Assembly: GCF_033304595.1 (NCBI RefSeq)
Contig: NZ_CP116341.1
Span: 415,001-479,000, forward strand
Length of the DNA stretch: 64,000 nt
Direction of reading: 5' to 3'
Origin: Sporosarcina jeotgali
GTDB taxonomy: Bacteria > Bacillota > Bacilli > Bacillales_A > Planococcaceae
The first letter of the stretch is position 1. Every line of letters begins with the position of its first letter. Positions 43,207-53,190 of the stretch are shown here, in pieces. Both the position numbers and the translations under genes were made by a program. The notes under the pieces are model-generated. The model saw only the letters and a program-made list of their open reading frames with translations. It was not told the DNA's origin and made no database searches.

Positions 43207-44002
43207 ATCATTTTACTCCTTAGCACGCACTCCATTTTCAAAGGAATTGGGATCGTCAGAAGCTTTCCAGTCTGAGGATTATCAGGGTGCTATACAAGGA
43301 CTACAGTATTTACAGAAATCAAAAGGAATCGGTCTCTTGATAGGCGATCCAGGTGTTGGCAAGACATTCACCCTCAGAATGTTCACAGAATCACTGAATC
43401 CGTCCTTGTATCATGTCGTCTATTTCCCCCTGTCTACCGGAGGCGTCATGGATTTCTATCGGGGTCTCATCTACGGTCTTGGAGAAGAGCCTAAATTTAG
43501 GAAGGTGGATCTTTTTCGGCAAATCCAACAAGGTATCGAAAGAATGGCTGTCGAAAGGAAGATGACTCCTGTTTTCATCCTGGACGAGATGCATATGGCA
43601 AAGGATGCTTTTCTTCAAGATATTGCGCTCCTGTTTAACTTTCAAATGGATTCCAAGACGCCATTCATCTTAATTTTATCTGGATTACCTCACCTAAAAA
43701 CGCGCTTACAATTACAGCATAATCGTCCGCTAGCGCAGCGTCTTATTATGAAATACGAAATTCATGCCCTTTCAAAGGACGAAGTCGTTACCTATATCGC
43801 TCATCACATGACATTAGCAGGAGCTAAAATGCCAATCTTTAATGAAAATGCGATAGAAGCCATTGCCTTGCGTTCACAAGGATGGCCGAGGGCCATCAAC
43901 ACATTAACCATTAACAGCTTATTATTTGGAGCCCAATTGAAAAAGGAAGTCATTGATGAGGAAGTTGTTCAGTTAGCCATTGAGGATGGTAGCTTATCAT
44001 GA
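43199..44002 (+). CDS. AAA ATPase of transposon (TnsC/TniB/ExeA-like)
   Basis: A 267-residue AAA+ ATPase with Walker A LIGDPGVGKTF (about residue 47), Walker B PVFILDEMHMA (about 125) and a sensor segment ILILSGLPHLK. C-terminal helical domain with SQGWPRAINTL. ATPases of this kind regulate target choice and transposase activity in Tn7-like and Mu-like elements. ATG 43199 follows GGAGGTAAGACAC. Confidence 0.87.
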   Translation: MYKSFYSLARTPFSKELGSSEAFQSEDYQGAIQGLQYLQKSKGIGLLIGDPGVGKTFTLRMFTESLNPSLYHVVYFPLSTGGVMDFYRGLIYGLGEEPKFRKVDLFRQIQQGIERMAVERKMTPVFILDEMHMAKDAFLQDIALLFNFQMDSKTPFILILSGLPHLKTRLQLQHNRPLAQRLIMKYEIHALSKDEVVTYIAHHMTLAGAKMPIFNENAIEAIALRSQGWPRAINTLTINSLLFGAQLKKEVIDEEVVQLAIEDGSLS

Positions 44003-44256
44003 AACGAGGGATATTGGTCTATGATCACTCTATTGAAGAATGGCGCCTATGGATAGGACACACACGCTACTGGATCCAGCAGGGCTATTCATTCGAAGTC
44101 AAGATTGATCAGTATTATTTCACTGCATTTCTAGAAAAAGATAATGATTGGTTGGTAACTTTAAATGGGGACGTTGTGTTCACGCTTCATGAACACGAGA
44201 TTTATAAAGTACGCGTTCAAAAAGAAGATTATATTCCAGTAGATGCCCCTTTCTAA
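43999..44256 (+). CDS. Small transposon protein (DUF5348-like)
   Basis: An 85-residue, beta-rich acidic protein coupled to the ATPase gene by ATGA overlap. It resembles the short DUF5348-type proteins found with mobile elements (LWIGHTRYWIQQGYSFEVKI, then WLVTLNGDVVF). This match is from memory and weak. It may modulate the transposase complex. Confidence 0.55.
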   Translation: MKRGILVYDHSIEEWRLWIGHTRYWIQQGYSFEVKIDQYYFTAFLEKDNDWLVTLNGDVVFTLHEHEIYKVRVQKEDYIPVDAPF

Positions 44257-44409
44257 GGGGTATTTCTTACGAATCGCTAGCTGAATTAATTTGAAAATAT
44301 ATATTCACATTATGAGATAATGTGAAAAACTGAGCGCATTACCCCAGATTTACTCCTGGTTTATTGTGCAAAACAGTAGCTGGAATATTGTGCCCGGTTA
44401 CACAAATGC

Positions 44410-46558
44410 AGTTGGAGAAGGAGAAGTGACATTCGATTCTGTTACTGTTAAAGGAGAAACTAAGATTCTTGGCGGCGGACCAAATAGTATCCACTTCAAG
44501 GATTCTGTGCTTGTAACAGTTATCGTCAACAAGAATAATGGTTCGATTCGTGTGGTTGCAGAAGGTGCTACCACGGTACAAGAAGTGCTTCTGGAATCCA
44601 GCGCAATTCTTGAAGCTGCTTCATCGGCAGCGACTATTGAAAACGTAGAGATTATGGAAGGCGTTGCGAATAGTACAGGACCGGTCAAGTTAATCGGAAC
44701 ATTTGATACGGTTAATAACCGCGCCACTTCTGTTGAGATTCAGTTACCTCGAGAATCATCTGTCAATGAATTGATATTATCTGCACTGTCTTTCATTAAA
44801 GGACAAGGGCTCATTAATCGATTGAACGTTACAAGCAGCGGAAATGATTCCACTGTTGAGAGTAAGCCGCAATCCGTTGTTCTTGATATCTCAGGACACG
44901 TAACTGTAGATGGAGAGAAAATCGAAGAAAGCTATTCGAATGTTGTAAAGGCGACAATTCAATCGATTCAAGCAACCATGAGTTATACGCGTGTCGACTT
45001 GAAAGAGCCTAAGTATGATTTAACTGCACAAGATTTTATAATTACAGCTGAAAGCAATGGGCAAACTATCCCGTTGACTAATTTGACATACAATGCAACT
45101 ATGCAAATGTTTATGTATAATCCACTGCCTGTAAGCTATAAAGATATCGAAATTACAGTCAGGAAAAATCCTGCATCTGACGCTTTGACAGAAGGTGTCT
45201 TTTCGAAGAAGTTTTACAGCACAGAAGGATTTAGCGGAAGAATTACCGATATTTTTGGAAAAGGCTTAGCAAATATGTCACTTACATTTGAAGATTCATA
45301 TGTTCGTGGAGTGACAGATCGCAATGGTTATTACTTTGTTGAGGCGCAGCCAGGAGTACATTACGGTACGATTAGTGGACCAGGATTCATCAAAACAACG
45401 ATTACTGGCAGTGTAGCAACTGGCCGATTCACTACGGGTATTAACGAAACAGCGATCCGTGCAGCAGCGACAGATGAAATGAAAATCATGCTCACTTGGA
45501 ACGATATGGAATCAGATATGGATTCCCATCTAGCTACAGAAAACTTCCATGTTTACTATGGTGATAAAACCTATGGTGATTACTCTGAAAGCGGAAAGTA
45601 CATGGAATACGTCGATTTAGACTGGGATGACACACAATATTTCGGTCCTGAAACGACAACGATTCGCAAATGGCAGGATGGACGTTATATTTTCTTCTTG
45701 CATAATTACTCCGGCGATAATGCAATGAGTTTATCAGATTCAAAAGTTCAGATTTTCCAAGGGAATTCAGAAACACCGACTCATACTTTCAATGTACCAG
45801 CGGACACTGGTGATGATCGATACTGGGGCGTGTTTGAACTATTCGTTTCTGAGAATGGACGTAACATGGAGTTGAAAGAACTTAACCAAATGGCAAGACA
45901 CGAAGAGTGGCTCATTCGTCCGTATGACAGTTTACTAGATGGAATTCAATCATTGAATGATCAATTATCAACAGAGCAAGATGCAAGTGAAGTTGCAAAG
46001 TTACAAGCAGTGCTAACTGAGGCGAATACGATATCAGCAAACAAGAAAGCAACCACTTCTGAATTCTTAGCGGTGCTTCGTAAAATCTCAAAAGTTATTA
46101 AATATAAGGACACTCAAAATTCTGGTCCGTTATATGCATTCCTGCCAGAGTATGAGGACTATAGTAAACCGTTTGAGTGGAAAGGATTTATCCGCGAAAA
46201 CCAAGAGCATGATTTGCGTGACAGTGATCGTGTGACACTGAAAGCTCGGATAGGTTATTGGGATGAAGATTGGTATGACTATACCTATTTAGCAAATCAA
46301 AAAATCCAGTGGGTGGTAAACAGTACGGGTCAAACGACTGAACATACGACAAAATTACCTGCTAACTATGATGACAGGTATGAGGCGATTTTGTTCGATG
46401 GAACGTATGGAGAGCTAAAATCGCTTTATAGTCAAGGATTTTTATTAACGACTACAACTAATCAAAGGCCCGGCAACTGGTACACAGTGGAATTGGCGCT
46501 TTCGTCAAATGAATCATATAACGAGTGGAGTATTTATCAGGAATACTGGGAACAGTAA
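44410..46558 (+). pseudogene. 3' part of the transposon-split Ig-module surface protein
   Basis: Continues the frame broken at 41154. It contains a beta-rich repeat region, a carboxypeptidase-regulatory-like domain (FSGRITDIFGKGLANMSLTF ... DRNGYYFVEAQPG), and a YfaP/DUF2135-like domain (MLTWNDMESDMDSHL ... YIFFLHNYSGDNAM), followed by a Gln/Glu-rich helical tail. The intact 897-residue protein would be a secreted surface protein. Without the transposon the gene would be open throughout, so the insertion is recent. Confidence 0.85.
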
Positions 46559-46643
46559 TTACTGCTGAATACCTAGTACGTAAACAATTCAAATCTAAGA
46601 TAAGGCTCGTACAGCAAGTGCGGAAAACCCATGAATTCACTAA

Positions 46644-46685
46644 AAAGGAGCTCATTGTCCCTAAGCGGGAACGATGAGCTCTTTA
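46644..46685. terminator. AGAGCTC hairpin (family 2) acting as terminator
   Basis: GAGCTCAT (46648-46655) pairs exactly with ATGAGCTC (46674-46681). It sits between converging genes. A half-head AAACAATTCAAAT precedes it at about 46581. Confidence 0.75.
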
Positions 46686-46795
46686 GTGTTTCAAAAGTGC
46701 AGCTGAAAGAATTTTTGTCTATAGGATAGCCAATTCGAGATTTCTAGTTTTCTTCACACATGAGTTGAATCGCAAGTTCTTGTACGAATTCCCAA

Positions 46796-47617
46796 TCAGA
46801 AATCCATTCCCATATAGCCGATCAGTTCACCAATTGCGGAATCCATAATCAGCAGGCTGATCAGGAAACCGAGGATTGCTGTGAATGCAATATAGAATAG
46901 GAATGCATAAAATCCATCGATGGATTTGGTTTGATGTGCGAGCAGTTTGATCATCACATACGTGGGTACTGTACCGAAAGCCAGGATGATTCCGATGTAC
47001 AGGATGATGCCTGAAACCGTGTAAGAACTAATGAGCGCAAGAAGAATACTTACTGCTGAAAGTGCAATCGGAAGTGCAAAGTACCCGCCGATTTTACGGA
47101 TGATCTCACTGAATGTTTGATTCTCCGAGAATAGCTTACTGGTCACGTAAACAGAAGTTAAGTTTACAGCCAAAACCAGCAACGAGAATAGGGCCAAGTA
47201 AAATACGATTGTTATGATAGAAGGTCCTTCATAGATTCCGTATGCGGCTCCGAAAAGTGAACGAATGATTGAGTAGATTGCGAGTGCCGTGAGCAGGATG
47301 TAAAGACCGATGCTCAATAAGCTATTCTTCAATCCCGAATTCACTTGTTGGAGATGAGCAGAAGGTGATTTGACTTGCTGCAGAAGGAAACTCAAAAATA
47401 ATTTGGATTCACTCTTCAGCTTTTCAATTTGTTCGTTCGGTTGGGCAGGTGCTGCTTCTGGCTGCGGTGCTTGTTGATAATACTGGGCAGGATCGGGTTG
47501 AGTTGCAGCCGCTTCAGTAGGTTCATTGTTCGTTGTGTTGCTAATCATTGCGGTACCGCACTTTCCGCAGAAGTTTCCCTCTGACTGAGTGTGCCCGCAT
47601 TTTGGACAAGTTTTCAT
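46796..47617 (-). CDS. Zinc-ribbon multi-spanning membrane protein
   Basis: A 273-residue protein with an N-terminal zinc ribbon (CPKCGHTQSEGNFCGKCG), a Gln/Pro/Ala-rich linker, and five or six hydrophobic segments from residue ~100 on. The membrane part resembles Yip1-like proteins. A paralogue with the same layout lies at 63279. It is 12 nt downstream of the TcaA-like gene, so the two form an operon. Function unknown; membrane or envelope sensing is possible. Confidence 0.7.
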   Translation of the reverse strand: MKTCPKCGHTQSEGNFCGKCGTAMISNTTNNEPTEAAATQPDPAQYYQQAPQPEAAPAQPNEQIEKLKSESKLFLSFLLQQVKSPSAHLQQVNSGLKNSLLSIGLYILLTALAIYSIIRSLFGAAYGIYEGPSIITIVFYLALFSLLVLAVNLTSVYVTSKLFSENQTFSEIIRKIGGYFALPIALSAVSILLALISSYTVSGIILYIGIILAFGTVPTYVMIKLLAHQTKSIDGFYAFLFYIAFTAILGFLISLLIMDSAIGELIGYMGMDF

Positions 47618-47629
47618 GTGAACGACTCC

Positions 47630-49036
47630 TTAGTATTTTGTCTTTTTTGTCTCCAAGTCAATGATGGCGTCTATTACGTAATCGCCATTCACCTTGGAAA
47701 TTACATACTTTTTCTTTCGATCGTATCGCAGTGGCGGGTCTTTATAAGAACTGTAGTTGAATTTCTCATAAGATAGGAGTTCAAATGAACCGGAAGACTG
47801 CGGCGTTACTGAAGTGACGTCATTCAACAGGAATTCATAGGCATAGCCCGGAATGGTAATATGATCCGATACGAATTTCGCATAATCGATACGGATTTGA
47901 GAACCGGGTTTGAAATAGTCTTCAATAAAACTGAAGTCTGCATAATAGATGGCATCTTGGTAATCGGAACGGAAACTTTTATAGAAATCTTCCACCTCTG
48001 TGATTTCTTCTGAAAGCTGCTGTTCCTGCTGGACATGTTCGAAAGCAAGATAGATTTCTTCTGAGACTGCAGGAACTTCAGCGGATTTCACTTCTTTACC
48101 ATCTTTGTCTTTGCTGACTGCCTGTATTTTGATGGACTTGTTCAATTGTGCAGGATAGATTTCCTTGAGTTCACTCACTTTTTTCTTTGTGGATGTTCCA
48201 TTAATGTAGACAGTTGCATCTTCCAAGTCGGAGTTCAAATAGAGTGTAGTGAAATCCCAATCGATATCCAGTTGCTGTCTATTTGACTCATCCGGAGTTA
48301 ATGTATACGTACCTTTTCCTGCTAGTGGCATAAGCCCGCCAGTCGATTCGAAGGACCATTCGTATTCTCCAGGGATGAATTGACCGATTAAGGCAGATTC
48401 CTCGGCTTGAGCTGTCGTGATTTCCTTACCGCCGAAATGGAAGGTTGTATTTCCAAGTGGCGGTATAACTGTAACAGCAGTCGGCAAAATCGTGAAATTC
48501 ACGTCTTGATAGAGTCCGAGGATTACAGGTTTCTTCGTAATGGAGATGAATTCTCCCGTATCGTAGATCATGTCCGCAGGCTGTTTGTTTTTAATCTTTT
48601 CTGCTTCGTATGTAAGTTCGTTTCGGAGATCTTTCCAGCCGTACTCACTGACTAGTGCATAAAAATTATCGGCACTCGCAATCGTTCCCTTTTTCAGGTT
48701 GAATTGCTTAAAGAATGCTTCATGATCCTGATTGTTGTAAGCGGTATTCATGCTGTCGATTTTCTTCATAGGATCGTACATGTTTTGCAAAATGAAATGA
48801 GTTGATATAAGTCCGATAGCTGCAATGCCTGCTAGAATCAGCATGATTTTAGAACTTTTCTTCATAGGCTTTTTCGGTGGAACTGCGGACCTTTGTGCGA
48901 CGGGTGCTGCAACAGGTGGCGGTGAAGTGGGCTTGGCTGTCTGCTGTGCATCATTCACTTGAAACGTCTTTCCGCAATTTGAGCAAAAGTCCGCTTCTTC
49001 CGGGTTCGGTTTTCCGCATTCTGTACAATATTTCAT
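47630..49036 (-). CDS. TcaA-like zinc-ribbon membrane protein
   Basis: A 468-residue protein with zinc ribbon CTECGKPNPEEADFCSNCG at the N terminus, one membrane helix (KIMLILAGIAAIGLIS, about residues 65-80) and a large extracellular part with several domains, the last resembling an NTF2-like fold (SEEITEVEDFYKSF ... SYKDPPLRYDRKKKY). This order is that of TcaA and related proteins, implicated in glycopeptide response in staphylococci. ATG 49036 follows AAAGGAGACAAAATT. The start in frame at 49081 is less likely. Confidence 0.7.
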   Translation of the reverse strand: MKYCTECGKPNPEEADFCSNCGKTFQVNDAQQTAKPTSPPPVAAPVAQRSAVPPKKPMKKSSKIMLILAGIAAIGLISTHFILQNMYDPMKKIDSMNTAYNNQDHEAFFKQFNLKKGTIASADNFYALVSEYGWKDLRNELTYEAEKIKNKQPADMIYDTGEFISITKKPVILGLYQDVNFTILPTAVTVIPPLGNTTFHFGGKEITTAQAEESALIGQFIPGEYEWSFESTGGLMPLAGKGTYTLTPDESNRQQLDIDWDFTTLYLNSDLEDATVYINGTSTKKKVSELKEIYPAQLNKSIKIQAVSKDKDGKEVKSAEVPAVSEEIYLAFEHVQQEQQLSEEITEVEDFYKSFRSDYQDAIYYADFSFIEDYFKPGSQIRIDYAKFVSDHITIPGYAYEFLLNDVTSVTPQSSGSFELLSYEKFNYSSYKDPPLRYDRKKKYVISKVNGDYVIDAIIDLETKKTKY

Positions 49037-49279
49037 AATTTTGTCTCCTTTCTTCGTTTGAATTGTATTATACAGGAACAAAAGTAGGAATAAAAGAGTG
49101 CGTACATGTGCTTATCTGTCAATGAGAAAGCAGGAAATTTGTAGGCAATTCTTCTAATCATATGCGTGAAGGTGAAGTTAATGAGCAGGAATGAAAATAA
49201 AAAAACGAATACCTCAACTATCGGATAGAGAATAAAACCATGCACAATTCAAATTCAGCATCAAACAAGTCCTTCAAGT

Positions 49280-49325
49280 GAAAAAAGAGCTCATTGCCCC
49301 TTAGCGGGAGCGATGAGCTCTTTGT
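49280..49325 (-). terminator. AGAGCTC hairpin (family 2) terminator of GMC gene
   Basis: AAAGAGCTCAT (49284-49294) pairs exactly with ATGAGCTCTTT (49313-49323). On the minus strand it is followed by TTTTTTC. Head-like CACAATTCAAATTCAGC precedes it. Confidence 0.8.
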
Positions 49326-49429
49326 GATTTTAACTATATAACTCGTAATCTTTTTGTCCGGAGTAAGTCATTTAAGATTCCTTATTTCCTCAAGGATGAG
49401 CCGAAACGCGGCCTTTTTACTCATTTCAA

Positions 49430-51184
49430 TCAAGCATTCTTCTCAAGCAACTTCTCTGCTACATTGCCGCCTTCTTTTAAATAAGTGAGCATGCCTTCAG
49501 CAGCCCGGTAGGCGAAAGCGCCGATTGTGACGGTCGGATTGTAGTTACTGTTGTGCGGGAAGGATGATCCGCCGACGACGAATAGGTTGTCCATGTCCCA
49601 CATTTGGGAATAGGTGTTGACTGCGGATGTTGCCGGGTCTGCCCCCATGATTGCACCGCCGAAGAAGTGGTCGGTGTAGAACTTATGGTCGAATTCGATA
49701 TCGTCTTTTACCTCAGTGACGTTCATCGAATCGGCACCCATTTGTTTCATGATTTCTTCGCAGCGGGCAACGCCGGCTTTCGCCCGGTTGCGGTCTTGCT
49801 GTGAGTAGGTCACAGTTACGCGCAGAAGCGGATTGCCGAGTGCATCCTTATAGGTAGGATCCAGATCCATGTACGTTTCTTTGTTTGGCAAAAAGCCGCT
49901 TTGAGCGGTGATGAACAAGTTTCGGTTGAAGTATTTCAAAGATTGTTTCTTGAACTCCTTGCCCCATCTCGGTGTGCCTTCAGGGACCTCGTTATGCGCA
50001 ATTGGGCGAGTGCCGAGCTGGCTGTAATGCACTTCGTAGCCGTGCAAATAGTCGAGATTTGTATGGTCTTCGTTGTCTCCGCTGAAGTCATCGATCGATG
50101 CTCCGAGACCTCCAGTACCCATGAAATTGTTGAATTTCTTCTCTTCGAAAAATCCGCGTGCGCCGATATAAGTTGATAAGTTATTGAAGTGTCCGGTGAA
50201 GTTCTTGCCGATGATTCCTTGGCCGGTCTTTGGATTGTACGGCTGTCCGATTTTTGACGTAAGCAGCAGCTGTGTATTTGTGAAAACGAAACCGGCAAGC
50301 ACTACGATATCGGCAGGCTGTTCGAATTCTTGGCCAGTAGTGATGTCCGTATATACGAGGCCCGTCGCTTTTTTACCATCATGGCTCACACGGTTAACGT
50401 TGGCACTGTTGCGGATTTCAAGATTGCCTGTCTTAGAAGCAGTCGAAAGTACGGTGCCGATCGGATCGGCTTTTGCACCGAAGTCACAGCCGTATTCTTC
50501 ACAAAATGCACAGTAGACGCATCCGTTGATCTTCTCGCCGTCCGGGTTCTCGTAGTTTTGGGACATGTTGGCTGACGGGATCCGGTATGGATGATAGCCA
50601 AGCTCTTTTGTCGCTTTGCTGAATAACTTGATCGTCGGCGTATCTTTCATCGGAGGATTCGGATACTTGTCAGAGCGCGGAGGACCGATCGGGTTTTCCT
50701 CACCCGAAATGCCAGCGGTCTTTTCGTATTGATCATAATAGGGCTCAAGCTCATCGTATGTAATGCCCCAGTCCTGCATGGTCGATTCTTTCGGGATTTT
50801 GTCTTTGCCGTATCGTTCCACAGTTTTGCTGTAAATCTCAAAATCATATGGGAGCCAGCGGAAAGCCATACCGTTCCAGTGATTTCCGGCGCCTCCTGTA
50901 TGATTTCCGAGACGGGCGTTCGAGTTGTTACGGACAGGAATCGCTTCTTTGTTGATGGAATTCCTGGAAGTCATCGTCGTCTTACTTAAGTCTTGCATGA
51001 GATCATAGCGTTTTGAATAGCGCAATTCGTCTTTCGTACCGACGAAGTCTTCGTGCTTCTTATCTTGACCCCGCTCGAGGATGACGACCTTATAGCCTGC
51101 TTTCGTCAGTTCGGCAGCTGCGATTCCGCCGGTCCATCCTGACCCGACGATGACTGCATCCACTTTCTCTAATTTCTTGACCAT
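49430..51184 (-). CDS. GMC-family FAD oxidoreductase (operon A)
   Basis: A 584-residue GMC-type flavoprotein resembling the large subunit of gluconate 2-dehydrogenase. The FAD-binding motif is VIVGSGWTGGIAAAELTKAG (about residues 10-29). A cysteine-containing segment NGCVYCAFCEEYGCDFGAK is typical of this subgroup. The C-terminal FAD/substrate segment reads VVGGSSFPHNSNYNPTVTIG. It follows the Tat-exported subunit-3 gene by 28 nt. The complex probably oxidises a sugar acid or polyol at the outer membrane face; a cytochrome subunit is not present here. About two-thirds of the sequence is closely similar to operon B. Confidence 0.87.
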   Translation of the reverse strand: MVKKLEKVDAVIVGSGWTGGIAAAELTKAGYKVVILERGQDKKHEDFVGTKDELRYSKRYDLMQDLSKTTMTSRNSINKEAIPVRNNSNARLGNHTGGAGNHWNGMAFRWLPYDFEIYSKTVERYGKDKIPKESTMQDWGITYDELEPYYDQYEKTAGISGEENPIGPPRSDKYPNPPMKDTPTIKLFSKATKELGYHPYRIPSANMSQNYENPDGEKINGCVYCAFCEEYGCDFGAKADPIGTVLSTASKTGNLEIRNSANVNRVSHDGKKATGLVYTDITTGQEFEQPADIVVLAGFVFTNTQLLLTSKIGQPYNPKTGQGIIGKNFTGHFNNLSTYIGARGFFEEKKFNNFMGTGGLGASIDDFSGDNEDHTNLDYLHGYEVHYSQLGTRPIAHNEVPEGTPRWGKEFKKQSLKYFNRNLFITAQSGFLPNKETYMDLDPTYKDALGNPLLRVTVTYSQQDRNRAKAGVARCEEIMKQMGADSMNVTEVKDDIEFDHKFYTDHFFGGAIMGADPATSAVNTYSQMWDMDNLFVVGGSSFPHNSNYNPTVTIGAFAYRAAEGMLTYLKEGGNVAEKLLEKNA

Positions 51185-51212
51185 TGAAACTCCTCCTTAT
51201 ACACGTAGTGAT

Positions 51213-52016
51213 TTAATGTCCTTGGTAATCTCTTAAGCTGACAGGTTCAAGTTTTTGGAATTCATCCTGCTCGATATAACCGGCATATGACGCTTGCGCT
51301 CCTGGGAACTCTTTCATCTTCCAGCCTTCCATGTTGCGGTTGCCGCCATACTGCGGATCTGAATAGGCGCCTTCCAATGTGGATTGCAGCAGCAGATTGA
51401 AAAACTCGGATGCCTGCACGCCCCTCATAGCGACTTTGTCGTTTTCGAAGTCAGTCAGCAGTTCGATCTGCTGGTCCTCTGTTGCGCTGTCGAATGCTGT
51501 ACTGAACCGTTTCTGACTCTCGTCATCGAGTGAACGGAGTCCAAGCAGGAACAGATCCCCCCGGTCTAAAATCGATTGTTCACCGGCAGTACCAGCACTT
51601 TTATCATTGTCTTCCAATTTGACTGCATAAGGACTGTGACGGTAATCGCGGCCATTAATGCCCCAGCGTCCCGCCAGCTGCTTGTCTATGTAATAAGGTA
51701 CACCGAGTTTGATGGCACCTGGACCATGCTCATCTTCCGGCAAAATCTGTTCGGTTGCTGCGGACAGCACATCGAAATCGTGAGCACGCGTGAAGAACTG
51801 ACGAGCTTCCATTGACATTGCTTCATGTTCTTTTTTGTTCACAACCTTTTTCTCGTCTTTCTTATCGAAACGATTGGTGATCAGCCCTCCGAATAGCGAA
51901 CCTCCGACAAGTCCTCCTGCAAGAACTCCTGAATTCTTCAAGAATTTCCTCCGGCTCATGTCCTGCTGATGTTGTGCTGCCTCTTTGGCAGTCCGAGGCG
52001 GTCGATTTTCCTCCAC
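51213..52016 (-). CDS. Gluconate 2-dehydrogenase subunit 3-like protein (operon A)
   Basis: A 267-residue Tat substrate. The twin-arginine motif is SRRKFLKNSG, then a glycine-rich hydrophobic segment (GVLAGGLVGGSLFGGL). The GADH subunit 3 family body follows (FFTRAHDFDVLSAATEQILP ... HGPGAIKLGVPYYIDKQLAG, DPQYGGNRNMEGWKMK). It acts as partner and exporter of the GMC flavoprotein, which lacks its own signal. GTG 52016 follows AGGAGGG by 7 nt; a longer frame from 52040 has no such site. Confidence 0.85.
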   Translation of the reverse strand: MEENRPPRTAKEAAQHQQDMSRRKFLKNSGVLAGGLVGGSLFGGLITNRFDKKDEKKVVNKKEHEAMSMEARQFFTRAHDFDVLSAATEQILPEDEHGPGAIKLGVPYYIDKQLAGRWGINGRDYRHSPYAVKLEDNDKSAGTAGEQSILDRGDLFLLGLRSLDDESQKRFSTAFDSATEDQQIELLTDFENDKVAMRGVQASEFFNLLLQSTLEGAYSDPQYGGNRNMEGWKMKEFPGAQASYAGYIEQDEFQKLEPVSLRDYQGH

Positions 52017-52249
52017 GTTCAATCCCTCCTGAGTCCTCAAATTTTTGTTGAATTATGGTAACCCATTTATCAACTGACCTACTATAGCATACTAGATGCT
52101 TCGGTTGTCGAATTAAGTCGGAATACCAGAATGAATGATTCGAAAGTCTTTGATTTTTGTAAAATATTAATAGTTCCTTTAGTGAGTTGGATTTCAGGAG
52201 TTGTTATAAATTCACAGATTATTTTCGAATGACGTAAGAGGGATGGCGA

Positions 52250-52489
52250 TGAACCTGGAGAAATCGATTGCTGGACCATAGGGGATAAAGAAAATATTTG
52301 CAGTATAAAAAAGCCATCGTTACCATCACTAACCGAGATCGATGAACTTTATTTTGTTTCCAAGGAATAACAAGAATTGTACTTGCGCGTAATTTAGTTA
52401 ATGATGATCTATCGAAGATTCTTGAATTCCGATACATATTGTTTTACTCGTATTCTGAAAGGTGTCAGAATTGTATTAGGTCCAGGTAC
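52250..52489 (-). repeat. Decayed right arm of comM-RAYT type unit
   Basis: A weak hairpin AAAGCCATCGTTACC/GATCGATGAACTTT (about 52308-52350) is followed by the inverted head (52462-52489, GTGTCAGAATTGTATTAGG...). Same order as 22186-22522 but strongly decayed. The rest of 52041-52616 has no supported gene. Confidence 0.6.
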
Positions 52490-52616
52490 CGCTATAAAAA
52501 TTAATAAAATTATAACGTCCAACTATTATAGAATTATAATAAGTTGGAAGTTTCAAATCTATAAATTAGGGAGTATTTTGTAACGAAATACTAGTCTTAT
52601 TCAGGAGGATGAACAC

Positions 52617-53093
52617 ATGCACATTCGGGAAATGACCGTACAAGATAATGCAGCAATCGAAGAAATTATTAAGCGCTCATTGGAGTCTGTCGGATTGGAT
52701 ATACCGGGAACAGCCTATTATGACCCTCAGCTCGGTCACTTGGCGGACTTTTATAAGAGTCAAGATAACGCGAATTACTGGGTTGTGGAAAACGATGAGG
52801 GGGTTGTTGTCGGCGGGATTGGAATTGCCCCCTTTAACAGAGAACAGGGAATATGCGAGCTGCAAAAACTGTACATTGCACCAGCTGCACAAGGTCAGGG
52901 ACTATCGAACGGCTTGATGGAAACAGCCCTGCAATTCGCGAAACAGCATTACAGCGCCTGTTATTTGGAAACTTCCACTCAACTGAATGTCGCCAATCAG
53001 TTGTATGTAAAATTCGGATTTACGCTGCTGGATGAACCGATTGACGGTTCTGATCATCATACGATGGATGCATGGTATTTGAAAAAACTTTGA
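52617..53093 (+). CDS. GNAT-family N-acetyltransferase
   Basis: A 158-residue GNAT protein. Motif A is visible as ELQKLYIAPAAQGQGLSNGL (Q-x-x-G-x-G/S type acetyl-CoA loop, about residues 82-101), followed by ARQ-like CYLETSTQLNVANQLYVKFGF typical of motif B. ATG follows TCAGGAGGATGAACAC. Substrate unknown. It stands alone between the two GMC operons. Confidence 0.85.
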   Translation: MHIREMTVQDNAAIEEIIKRSLESVGLDIPGTAYYDPQLGHLADFYKSQDNANYWVVENDEGVVVGGIGIAPFNREQGICELQKLYIAPAAQGQGLSNGLMETALQFAKQHYSACYLETSTQLNVANQLYVKFGFTLLDEPIDGSDHHTMDAWYLKKL

Positions 53094-53123
53094 TGGATTT
53101 CGTCTGTACATATAGCAATCACT

Positions 53124-53157
53124 TAAGGGGGATGGTCTAACAACCCCCCCTTTTTTG
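53124..53157 (+). terminator. Rho-independent terminator
   Basis: AAGGGGG pairs with CCCCCTT across a 13-nt loop, then a T-run. It ends the acetyltransferase gene. Confidence 0.75.
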
Positions 53158-53190
53158 TTTGTCTTCAAATCATCTTCAATGAATCTGAAA

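Larger units (their letters stand above)
41155..44402 (+). mobile_element. Mu/Tn7-superfamily transposon (TnsB/TnsC-like), 3248 bp
   Basis: The left end is TGTAGACGCTCAC (41155) and the right end reads TGTAACCGGGCAC inward from 44402. The flanking 7-bp duplication CAAATGC is present at 41148-41154 and 44403-44409. Removing the element and one copy of the duplication restores the host gene in frame (IVTNAVGEGEVTF). It contains four genes: a DUF6431-like protein, a DDE transposase, an AAA ATPase and a small protein. Confidence 0.88.
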
